Shown here: positions 9,348 through 16,503 of the stretch, in pieces
How the letters are laid out: the number at the start of each line of letters is the position of its first letter
How positions within the stretch are numbered: position 1 is the first letter of the stretch
Made by a program: the position numbers and the translations under genes
From: Puniceicoccales bacterium Verruco_01
GTDB lineage: Bacteria; Verrucomicrobiota; Verrucomicrobiia; Opitutales; Oceanipulchritudinaceae
DNA: 64,000 nt
Assembly (NCBI GenBank): GCA_001604565.1
Contig: LVBV01000003.1
Location: 1-64,000 of the forward strand
Direction: 5' to 3'
Notes under the pieces: generated by a model
The model's input: the letters and a program-made list of their open reading frames with translations, nothing else
Databases searched by the model: none
What the model was told of the DNA's origin: nothing

Positions 9348-10169
9348 ATGGCGGACACTTCGATGACGATAGGCGAGAAGCTGGAGGAGGCGCGCAAGCG
9401 CAGGGGCATCTCCATCAGGGAGGCCGCCGAGGCCACCAAAGTCCGCGGCGACTACCTTCTGGCGATGGAGAACAACTCCTTCGAGATCAACCTCCCGGAA
9501 ATTTACATCCGGGGGTTCCTGCGCATCTATGTCGCTTTTCTGCGGCTGGACATCGAAAAATTCATGGCCGATTACGACGCGGCGCGGCCCACCTTTCGCA
9601 AGGGGGGCAAGGCGCATTCCGCCCCCGCCCCGCGCCACGACGCCCCCGCCGCCCCGGTTTCCAGCGCCCCCGCCCCTTCCCCGCAGGGAGGCCGCGCCTC
9701 CTTCGGCAGGATGGAGATCGCGGGAGCCTCGCCGGATTCCCAGGCCCCGCAGGCCCAGCAGATGTCCTTCGGTCCGGGGGAGATCCCGGCGGGAGTGGGC
9801 ATCCCGTGGCTCAGGCCCGCGCTCATCGCGGTGGCGGTGCTTGTAGTCGTGGGGATCGTGGGGGGCCTCGTCTATACCTTCGCGGGCGGCTCCAGAGGCG
9901 CACTGAACCCGGAACTTGCCTCCTCCACGGCGGCTGCGGTACGTCCGGTGACGCTCGTCGCGAGCGACACGGTGGGGGTTCTGGTCCTGCGCAAGAGCGA
10001 TGGATCGCGCCTCTACTCGGGCACCCTTTCCGCCGGGCAAAGCCAGGTGGTGGAGGCCGCCGGTCAGGTGGAGGTCCGCTTCTCCAACGGCAGGGCCCTG
10101 ATGGTGGAGCGCGACGGCGTCCGCCAGCGGATCGCGATTGACGGCACGGGCCGCACCATACTCGAATAG
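9348..10169 (+). CDS. rodZ: RodZ-like cytoskeletal/regulatory membrane protein (HTH, TM, DUF4115)
   Basis: Start placed at ATG 9348 (MADTSMTIGEKLEEARKRRG), preceded by an AGGACGGA ribosome-binding stretch; 273 residues. The N-terminus is a RodZ-type helix-turn-helix (GISIREAAEATKVRGDYLLAMENNSF, with NLPEIYIRGFLRIYVAFL following). A long Pro/Ala/Ser linker leads to one membrane span (about 162-184, PALIAVAVLVVVGIVGGLVYTF). The C-terminal 70 residues resemble the DUF4115 beta domain of RodZ (VGVLVLRKSDGSRLYSGTL). RodZ family members link MreB to the elongasome. rodA lies 20 kb away and no mreB is in the window. It is followed by the pfkB-tmk-holB run on the same strand. Confidence 0.8.
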   Translation: MADTSMTIGEKLEEARKRRGISIREAAEATKVRGDYLLAMENNSFEINLPEIYIRGFLRIYVAFLRLDIEKFMADYDAARPTFRKGGKAHSAPAPRHDAPAAPVSSAPAPSPQGGRASFGRMEIAGASPDSQAPQAQQMSFGPGEIPAGVGIPWLRPALIAVAVLVVVGIVGGLVYTFAGGSRGALNPELASSTAAAVRPVTLVASDTVGVLVLRKSDGSRLYSGTLSAGQSQVVEAAGQVEVRFSNGRALMVERDGVRQRIAIDGTGRTILE

Positions 10170-10235
10170 CACCTTTCCACAACCGCCGGCGGGGAATCGT
10201 TCCGCGCCGGTTCGTTTTTTCGACAGACCCCTCCC

Positions 10236-11351
10236 ATGCAGTACGTTTCCACCACACTCGAACAACTGGAGCGCAAGGCCTCGCAGATCGCGGGCAAGCG
10301 CGCGATCGTCGGCCTTGACGGCTTCGTGGACAAGATCATGACGCCCGTCGCCTCCCGCGCCGGACGCGGCGAAGCCTTCACGCCCTTTGCCTCGATGGCC
10401 GATTTCGGCAACCGCATCGTCGAATTCGCGGGCAAGAGCTGCAATATCGAGCTTTTCCCGCGCATGGAAAAACTCGGCGGCAACGGCCCGATCATGGCCA
10501 ACAGCCTCGTCGCGGGCGGCATGAGCGTGCGCTATATCGGCGCGCTCGGCACCCCGGTGCACCCGGTTTTCGCCGACTTTGCGAAGAAGACGAGCGCCAT
10601 CAGCCTCTGCGAGCCCGGCATCACCAACGCCCTCGAATTCGCCGACGGCAAGATCCTCCTCGGCCAGATGGCGAGCCTCGACGAGATCACCTACGAGCGG
10701 ATCGTGGAGAAGATGGGCGAGGGCGCCTTCCTCGACGAGGTTTCCCGCGCGGACCTCATCGCCCTGACGAACTGGACGATGATCCCTCCCATGACGGAGG
10801 TGCTGGAGGCGATGCTTTCGCGCGTTTTGCCCATGATGTTCCCCAAGGACGGCGGCAGGCTTTTCTTCTTCGACCTCGCCGACCCCAAGAAGCGCACGGA
10901 GGGCGACATCCGCGCCGTTCTGGAGGTCATCGGACGCTTCCGCGGCCACGGGCGGGTGACGCTCGGCCTGAACCATGCGGAAGCCCAGCAGATCGCCTCG
11001 GTGCTCGGCCTCGAAGCCCCGGCGAACAACGCCGAGGCGCTGAAAAAGGCCGCCGCCGAGATCCGCCGCAAGATGGAGATCACCACCGTCGTCATCCACC
11101 CGCGCGAGGGCGCCGCCTGCGCCACGCGTGACGGAGCCTGGTACACCGACGGTCCGCTCTGCGCGAACCCCCTCATTTCCACCGGCGCGGGCGACCACTT
11201 CAACGCGGGCTTCGCCACGGCTCAGGTGCTGGGACTTTCCCCGGAAGCCTGCCTCACCGTGGCCGTGGCCTTCAGCGGGCAGTACGTCCGCACGGCGAAG
11301 AGCCCGTCGCTCGGCGCCACCGACAGCTTCCTGCGCGGCTGGAAGAGCTAG
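10236..11351 (+). CDS. PfkB-family carbohydrate kinase
   Basis: A ribokinase-fold kinase of 371 residues. The C-terminal PfkB signature STGAGDHFNAGFATA contains the catalytic Asp and anion-hole GAGD, and the N-terminal GLDGFVDKI and GGNGPIMANSLVAGG segments match the substrate side of the family. The exact sugar or nucleoside cannot be read from sequence. It is 66 bases after the rodZ-like gene and 24 bases before tmk, and is probably in the same transcript. Confidence 0.85.
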   Translation: MQYVSTTLEQLERKASQIAGKRAIVGLDGFVDKIMTPVASRAGRGEAFTPFASMADFGNRIVEFAGKSCNIELFPRMEKLGGNGPIMANSLVAGGMSVRYIGALGTPVHPVFADFAKKTSAISLCEPGITNALEFADGKILLGQMASLDEITYERIVEKMGEGAFLDEVSRADLIALTNWTMIPPMTEVLEAMLSRVLPMMFPKDGGRLFFFDLADPKKRTEGDIRAVLEVIGRFRGHGRVTLGLNHAEAQQIASVLGLEAPANNAEALKKAAAEIRRKMEITTVVIHPREGAACATRDGAWYTDGPLCANPLISTGAGDHFNAGFATAQVLGLSPEACLTVAVAFSGQYVRTAKSPSLGATDSFLRGWKS

Positions 11352-11375
11352 CGCCATCCCGAAAACAACCCCGTC

Positions 11376-12023
11376 ATGAGCTTGAACGACGACAACCGAG
11401 GCTATCTTATCACCTTCGAGGGTTCCGAGGGCTCCGGCAAGACGACCCAGGTGAACCGCATCGCGGAGCGCTTTGAAAAGCACAACTACGATGTGCTGGT
11501 GACGCGCGAACCCGGCGGCACCCCGATCGGCGAGGAAATCCGCCGCATCCTGATGCATTCGGAAAACGGCGGCGCCATGACTCCGGAGGCGGAGCTTCTG
11601 CTTTTCGCGGCCAGCCGCGCCCAGCTCGTGCGCGAGGTGATCGCCCCGGCGATCTCCGCGGGCAAGGTGGTCCTCTGCGACCGCTTCCTCGATTCCACGA
11701 CCGTCTATCAGGGCGTGGGCCGCCGCATCGCTTCCGGCCCGGTGCAGATGATCAACGAGTTCGCGGTGGGCCGGGTGATGCCGGACGTGACCGTGATTAT
11801 CGACCTTCCCGCCGAGGTGGGCCTCGAACGCGCGCGCCGCCGCGCCCGCGAGATGCCCGACCGCATGGAGCAGGAGAACATCGAGTTCTACCGCAAGGTG
11901 CGTCAGGGATACCTCATCCTCGCCAAGACCCTGCCCGGACGCTACATCGTGGTGGACGGCACCGGTTCGATCGAAGAGGTGGAGGAGACCATCTGGCGCG
12001 AGCTCAAAAAGCTCGTGGTGTAG
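11376..12023 (+). CDS. tmk: thymidylate kinase
   Basis: Phosphorylates dTMP to dTDP for DNA synthesis. The 215-residue protein has the P-loop FEGSEGSGKTTQ (about residues 14-25), the TREPGGTPIGEEIR substrate loop, the DRFLDSTTVYQG motif and a lid region rich in Arg (RARRRAREMPDRMEQE). Length and motifs are canonical. It is followed 38 bases later by holB; the tmk-holB pairing is common across bacteria and supports both calls. Confidence 0.97.
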   Translation: MSLNDDNRGYLITFEGSEGSGKTTQVNRIAERFEKHNYDVLVTREPGGTPIGEEIRRILMHSENGGAMTPEAELLLFAASRAQLVREVIAPAISAGKVVLCDRFLDSTTVYQGVGRRIASGPVQMINEFAVGRVMPDVTVIIDLPAEVGLERARRRAREMPDRMEQENIEFYRKVRQGYLILAKTLPGRYIVVDGTGSIEEVEETIWRELKKLVV

Positions 12024-12061
12024 CTTGCCCTCCCGGGGGTGGTGAAGGCATTCTAAGCGGC

Positions 12062-13054
12062 ATGATGCCAGAGGCGAAAGGCTTTCCCGGTGCGGCGGCG
12101 GCGTTTGCCGCGGCGCTGCCCGCCTCTCTTGCCGCGTGCCGCCCCGCTAAGGTGCTGGAAAAAGCGCTGGAGACGGGCCGCCTCGCCCACGCCATCCTGC
12201 TGCACGGCGAGGACCTTGCGGAGCTTTCCTTCGTGGCGGAGGCCCTTGCGGGGGCGCTCCTCGGATCCAAGGGCGACATCGCGCACCATCCCGACTTCAT
12301 CACCCTGCGGCCCGGCGGCAAGGCCCGACAGATTCGCATCGGCGACCGGGGCGATTCCGGCGAGAACACGATGCGCTTCTTCCTGCGGCAGGTGAGCCAG
12401 ACGCCGGGCGTCGCCCCCCGCAAGGTGGCCGTGGTGTACGAGGCGGACCGCATGAACGCCGCCACGGCGAACGCCTTCCTCAAGACGCTGGAGGAGCCCC
12501 CGGCGGACACGACGCTGCTTCTTGTCACCACGCGGCCCTACGACCTTCTGGACACGATCCGCAGCCGCACTTTCCACTTCCGCATCGATTCCTCCGCCGA
12601 GGCGAGGGAGCGGGACGGAGAATGGAAGAAGTGGCTCGCCGATTATGCCCGGTGGCTGGCCCTCGTCAGCGCGCGGCCCCGCAAAAGCGACGAGGTGGCC
12701 GCCGCCGTGATGGGCGCCTATGCGCTCTCCTCCACCTTCACGGAAACCCTCGGCGCCCTCGCCGACCGGGAATGGGACGCTCTCAAAGAAAAGCTGCCTG
12801 AAAACCTGCCGGACGAGCAGGTGGCGGCGATGGAGGCCGGAAGCCGCAAGGGCGTCCGCCAGAAGCTCCTTGCCGACGTGGAGGGCGCGACCCTCGCCTA
12901 CGCGCGCGGCGCGGGGGGCCCCGCCATGCCGAAGCTCGCGCGGGTGCACGCCGTGGCCGAGCAGGTCGCACGGCTCTGCGATGTGTTCAACCTCAAGGAG
13001 GACGCGGCGCTGGAATGGTTTCTCTTCTCCAGCATGCGCCAGTGGGGCAACTGA
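12062..13054 (+). CDS. holB: DNA polymerase III delta-prime subunit
   Basis: Clamp-loader subunit of the replicative polymerase. Of 330 residues, the first half resembles the RuvB-like AAA fold of delta-prime: GRLAHAILLHGEDL, PRKVAVVYEADRMNAAT, ANAFLKTLEEPPADT and DTIRSRTFHF. No Walker A lysine is present in the loop (HGEDLAEL), which fits the nucleotide-silent clamp-loader subunits rather than DnaX. The usual SRC motif reads SRT. It sits directly after tmk and ends just before a strong hairpin. Confidence 0.88.
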   Translation: MMPEAKGFPGAAAAFAAALPASLAACRPAKVLEKALETGRLAHAILLHGEDLAELSFVAEALAGALLGSKGDIAHHPDFITLRPGGKARQIRIGDRGDSGENTMRFFLRQVSQTPGVAPRKVAVVYEADRMNAATANAFLKTLEEPPADTTLLLVTTRPYDLLDTIRSRTFHFRIDSSAEARERDGEWKKWLADYARWLALVSARPRKSDEVAAAVMGAYALSSTFTETLGALADREWDALKEKLPENLPDEQVAAMEAGSRKGVRQKLLADVEGATLAYARGAGGPAMPKLARVHAVAEQVARLCDVFNLKEDAALEWFLFSSMRQWGN

Positions 13055-13102
13055 TTTCCCCAACCGCCCTCAAGAGCAGATTGCCTTTCTGTGGCGTCGT
13101 CC

Positions 13103-13129
13103 GGTAAGGCTCCGAAGCGGAGCCTTACC
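13103..13129. terminator. 12-bp perfect hairpin after holB
   Basis: GGTAAGGCTCCG-aag-CGGAGCCTTACC is a perfect 12-bp inverted repeat with a 3-base loop, in the 210-base gap between the convergent holB and CPxC-protein genes. It lacks a T-run on either side. Its position fits a bidirectional terminator, but it could also be a dispersed palindromic element. Confidence 0.45.
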
Positions 13130-13264
13130 CAAAGGACGGGAGGCTGAATGAGCCCCGGCTTCGTTTCGCGGACGGGCAGGGACTTGTCCCAGCTCCGCCC
13201 GCAAAGCCTTGCCGGAATTCTCATTCCGCATCCCGCCAAACGCCGCCATCGAAACGAATCTGCT

Positions 13265-13489
13265 CTACCGCTTCGGCGGCGGACAGTAAGCCTTGAAGAA
13301 GCGGTCCGCCGTGCCGCCCTCGCCGATGCGGATGTGGAAGTGAGCGCCGCAGCGCGGGCAGTTGCCCTCGTAGGCCGTGCCCTCCGCGTTCTTGTACAGG
13401 CGCCCGTACACGAGGCAGCGGACGAAGTACACCCCGAGGAACTGCCGCTGCGGATGATTCTCCCCTGCCATCGCGGGCAAGTGGATCAT
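13265..13489 (-). CDS. small conserved protein with single CPxC pair
   Basis: 74 residues, unknown function. The C-terminal two-thirds (EGNCPRCGAHFHIRIGEGG, then DRFFKAYCP) looks like a compact zinc-ribbon-like module with one CPRC pair and a further Cys near the end. I recall similar short proteins in Opitutae genomes but cannot name a family. Translation may begin at the Met at 13471 (MAGENHPQRQ) rather than at 13489. It stands alone between holB (convergent) and the lipoprotein gene upstream on the same strand. Confidence 0.65.
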   Translation of the reverse strand: MIHLPAMAGENHPQRQFLGVYFVRCLVYGRLYKNAEGTAYEGNCPRCGAHFHIRIGEGGTADRFFKAYCPPPKR

Positions 13490-13545
13490 ACCGCGAAGCG
13501 CCGGGCAAGAGCGGCGAAAGGGAAAAAGCTGCTTCTTCGTGGCGG

Positions 13546-14247
13546 CTACTTTGCCGCGTCCTTTGCGGGAAGGGCCGGGGCGATGCGCACCACCTCGGGA
13601 TCGTCGCCGCTGATGGAGACGAAAATCTCGCCGTGGGTGTCCTCGCCCACATGGCGCGCCGCCGCCACCGCGAGGCTCGGCAGGGCTTTGCGCAGGTCCG
13701 AGTTCGCCTCGCGTGTCGTGACGATGACCGACCAGAGCTGCGGCAGCTCGCCCGAGGCGTCCGCCTTCGGTGCAAAAGCCGTCAGGGAAAGACGCATGTC
13801 GTAATACGTCTCGGTGGTGGTGGTCTGGTAAAAGTCGGGACTCGGGTGCCAGTAGCTCGTGCGGACAAAGACGACGGCGCCCGAGCGCGTGCGCACCGGA
13901 ACGCGTCCACTCGCGTAGAAGAACGGATCGTAGAAGGAATCCGTCCGCGTGACGGAGACGCTGCGCGGCTCGCTCACCGAGGTGTCCAGCGCGATGACGA
14001 TTCCGGCGGAGGAAGCGTCGGGGCTCTCGCTATAGCCCTTTGCCTCCAGAGCCTTCGCGACGATGCGCGAGGCTTCCCTGAAGCGCAGGTCGCCCGCGGA
14101 AAGATCCGGATTGGCCGGAACGATGTGAAAGGCCGCCGTGACCGGATGTCCCGAGGAAATGGCGTCCACCTTCACGCGGCGCACCGTGGCGCAGCCGGCC
14201 AGGAGCAGTGCGAGAAGGAAAAACGAGAATTGGCGTAGCATTTTCAT
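13546..14247 (-). CDS. secreted lipoprotein of unknown function (DUF4136-like)
   Basis: The ORF track runs the frame to 15297, but the real start is the ATG at 14247. It opens a lipoprotein signal (MKMLRQFSFFLLALLLAGC) with lipobox LAGC, cleaving before Cys19 of a 233-residue precursor. The body has ASRIVAKALEAKGYSES and SAGIVIALDTSVSEPRSV, reminiscent of DUF4136 lipoproteins, and a Tyr-rich segment in the middle. It is likely membrane-anchored in the periplasm. It is divergent from the flagellin-like gene; the 174-base gap holds that gene's sigma-28 promoter. Confidence 0.8.
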   Translation of the reverse strand: MKMLRQFSFFLLALLLAGCATVRRVKVDAISSGHPVTAAFHIVPANPDLSAGDLRFREASRIVAKALEAKGYSESPDASSAGIVIALDTSVSEPRSVSVTRTDSFYDPFFYASGRVPVRTRSGAVVFVRTSYWHPSPDFYQTTTTETYYDMRLSLTAFAPKADASGELPQLWSVIVTTREANSDLRKALPSLAVAAARHVGEDTHGEIFVSISGDDPEVVRIAPALPAKDAAK

Positions 14248-14350
14248 GACCGGCCTTTTGCTGGGATTACCTCTTGGAAACAGACAGAGAATGCCCCTTC
14301 CGGTTCCGGAAGGCGAGCCAATGCGCATCCGGCCCCCGCGACGAAAGGGA

Positions 14351-14377
14351 TGAAGTTTTCCCGACTTCTGCCGACAT
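14351..14377 (+). promoter_or_regulatory. sigma-28 (FliA) type flagellar promoter
   Basis: TGAAGTTT, an 11-base spacer, then GCCGACAT. The enterobacterial sigma-28 consensus is TAAAGTTT-N11-GCCGATAA, so the match is 7 of 8 in the -35, 6 of 8 in the -10, with exact spacing. It precedes the flagellin-like ORF by 45 bases, leaving a short leader with the GGAGG ribosome-binding site at 14413-14417. Confidence 0.75.
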
Positions 14378-14421
14378 AGGAACCGGGGGACTGTCGTCGG
14401 ATCGCATCCCCGTGGAGGATC

Positions 14422-16056
14422 ATGGCAACCACCAGCAGCACATCGAGCACATCGAAGTCGAGCGACCTCACCGCGCTCCGCTGGAAAACCATCCTCGAAT
14501 ACAACGAGCTGAACGCCTTCGCCATTCCCAAATCGAAGGTCACGGACGACACGCTTACCCAGTACAAGTCTGTCACGACGGACTCCTACAAGCAGAGCAC
14601 GGGTTTGCTGAAGAACATGACCGAAAAATTGGGCACGATTGAGGGCAATCTGAAACAGATGCTCACCTTTGCCCAAAACGGGGCGCAGGCGCGCAGCGAC
14701 AAGAAGGAGGAAACCGCCTTCGCTCAGCTGCGTACCCTTTCCGCCGGTATCGACTCCATCGTCCGCAGCTACACGCTGGAGGATTTGAAACTCTTTTCCG
14801 GACGCTCCGTCAACCTGTCCTACGACAACGGGTCTTTCCAGATGAAGCTGGACAATCTCTCCAGCAGCGGCAAGGACGGGCTGGGACTGGCCAAAACCGG
14901 AGACGGCGCCTTCGTCAAGATCAGTTACGACTACCTGAACACGAAGCGCAACAACAAGACGAGCATCGCGGGACTCGACATCACAAGCGCCTCCACCTGC
15001 AAGGGTGACCCGACGGTCAAACAACTGACTGACGGGAAGTATCAGGTGAAGGTGGAGTACAAGGGGCCCAAGTCCACGATCTATATCCAGAATCTGGACG
15101 GCACGACGATCGACAAGGCGGAAAACGTGGATCTGACGGGCACCGGCCAGATGGATGTGAAACTCGGCTGCGGCGTGCAGCTTTCGCTGGAGAAGACCTA
15201 CTTCAAGACGGCTCTGGGCGGGGACAAGTACGACTACGAGACCTTCGGTTCCGTCTCCCTGTACGCGAACCTCTCCTACGAGAAAAACGTCCAGCATTTC
15301 CTCGACGACGGCTCGAAGAAAACGCTCGTCACCGAGAACAGCGTGAGCGTGGCGAGCGGACGCAATCTGAGCGGAACGACCGGCAACATGAAGGTCTCCG
15401 CAGAGGTGGCGCCCGTGTACGACGGACGCACCCAGATGGCCACGGGGCCGTACAGTCTGAAGATCAAATACGCGGGCGTGGGCGGCAAAAGCTCGTCGCT
15501 GTGGCTCTACGACAACAACGGCAACCTCGTCTCCACGGTGTGCAGTGTGAATCTCTCCGGAACCAAGCCCGTTTCCGTGGACCTTGGAACCGGCGTGTCC
15601 ATCACCCTCGACCAGCAGAATTTCACCTCCGGGGCGCGCACCTACAACACCACCCTCAATTACACCGCCGCCGACGAGCCCTACAAGGTCTTCGACTTCA
15701 AGGCTTACACGGAAAAGATCCAGGAGGCGCTGGACACGGTGAAAGAGAACTTGAAGACGGTTTCCGACGCTCAGGAGGAACTGGACTCGCGCTACAGCAT
15801 CGTGCAGTCGGCCATCAAGCTGGCCGTCACCGGCGGCGCCACGCAGTCCGCACTCTCGGATGTCCTCGCGGGCGCACTGTCCAAAAAAAACACGGTCTCC
15901 GCCTCCGACCTCTTCGGCAGCGTGAATTCGTCGGTCGATTCCTCCATCACCACGGTTCTTTCCGACAACAGCATCACCGACATTCTGACAAGCAACGTCG
16001 AAGACCTCTCTGACGTGGATTCCTCAATTCTGGCGCTCTATTACAAGAAGAGATGA
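14422..16056 (+). CDS. divergent flagellin-like filament protein
   Basis: 544 residues, Ser/Thr/Asp-rich, no Cys-based anchor and no Sec signal, as expected for a type III exported filament protein. Residues 55-130 (TGLLKNMTEKLGTIEGNLKQ ... QLRTLSAGIDSIVRSY) follow the helical pattern of flagellin D1, and residues 426-466 (KAYTEKIQEALDTVKENLK, then DAQEELDSRYSIVQSAIK) resemble the returning C-terminal D1 helix. The extreme ends lack the canonical flagellin D0 sequences. The centre holds two related beta domains (about 204-261 and 341-401), discussed in findings. A GGAGG site lies 5 bases before the ATG and a sigma-28 promoter is upstream. It could be a second flagellin, a hook-associated protein or another axial component; no other flagellar gene is in the window. 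Confidence 0.72.
   Translation: MATTSSTSSTSKSSDLTALRWKTILEYNELNAFAIPKSKVTDDTLTQYKSVTTDSYKQSTGLLKNMTEKLGTIEGNLKQMLTFAQNGAQARSDKKEETAFAQLRTLSAGIDSIVRSYTLEDLKLFSGRSVNLSYDNGSFQMKLDNLSSSGKDGLGLAKTGDGAFVKISYDYLNTKRNNKTSIAGLDITSASTCKGDPTVKQLTDGKYQVKVEYKGPKSTIYIQNLDGTTIDKAENVDLTGTGQMDVKLGCGVQLSLEKTYFKTALGGDKYDYETFGSVSLYANLSYEKNVQHFLDDGSKKTLVTENSVSVASGRNLSGTTGNMKVSAEVAPVYDGRTQMATGPYSLKIKYAGVGGKSSSLWLYDNNGNLVSTVCSVNLSGTKPVSVDLGTGVSITLDQQNFTSGARTYNTTLNYTAADEPYKVFDFKAYTEKIQEALDTVKENLKTVSDAQEELDSRYSIVQSAIKLAVTGGATQSALSDVLAGALSKKNTVSASDLFGSVNSSVDSSITTVLSDNSITDILTSNVEDLSDVDSSILALYYKKR
15031..15624 (+). repeat. two diverged copies of a beta domain inside the flagellin-like gene
   Basis: Copy one (15031-15204) and copy two (15442-15624) encode aligned sequence: GKYQVKVEYKG with GPYSLKIKYAG, NVDLTGTGQMDVKLGCGVQL with SVNLSGTKPVSVDLGTGVSI, and KTYF with QQNF. 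This points to an intragenic domain duplication in the surface-exposed, variable part of the filament subunit. Confidence 0.75.
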
Positions 16057-16502
16057 TCCCCTCCTTTCCACAGAATGCCGAAAGGCTCTACCGGCTGGAG
16101 GCGCTGAAGGCCATGTCGGCGCGCGAGAGGCTGCTTGTCACCTGCGACCTTGCCTGGCAGGCGGCCAACGAGGGCGACGAAAACCGCCTGCGGGGACTGC
16201 TTCTGCTCCTCAAGATGAGCCTGCGTTTCGAGAAGACGCCGATTCAGGCCCTCGCGGCCCTGCGGACCTTCCGCCACTGCGAGGCGGCGCTGGAGCGCGG
16301 GGATTATCCCGAGATTTCCCGCGTGTTCTTCCTTCTCAAGCGCGGTCTTGCCGAGCCGGATACCACACCCTCTGGCCCGGAGGCCGAGGCCTGCCGCGAA
16401 AAAGTCCTTCGCGAGGGAATGCACCTTCGCTTTGGCCGCAGCAAACCCCACTTCGCGGGCCAGTCCACCGTGCGCGTGCAAAAGACGCCCGTAGCGGAGT
16501 GA
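16053..16502 (+). CDS. small FliS-like candidate filament-protein chaperone
   Basis: 149 residues, mostly helical. Its ATG overlaps the stop codon of the flagellin-like gene (ATGA), implying translational coupling. The core SARERLLVTCDLAWQAANEG, then LRGLLLLLKMSLRFEK, ALRTFRHCEAALERGDY and ISRVFFLLKRGLAEP follows the FliS pattern of helices (LLxxLYDxAI, L-repeat, LxxLYxYxxxxL, final amphipathic helix), but with low identity. FliS-type chaperones bind the flagellin C-terminus before export. Function is inferred mainly from size, helical pattern and coupling. It ends one base from the convergent hrpA stop. Confidence 0.5.
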   Translation: MIPSFPQNAERLYRLEALKAMSARERLLVTCDLAWQAANEGDENRLRGLLLLLKMSLRFEKTPIQALAALRTFRHCEAALERGDYPEISRVFFLLKRGLAEPDTTPSGPEAEACREKVLREGMHLRFGRSKPHFAGQSTVRVQKTPVAE

Positions 16503-16503
16503 T

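Noticed and set aside
9189-11558. 789-aa minus-strand ORF
   Set aside because: Antisense to the rodZ-like, pfkB and tmk genes; a shadow frame.
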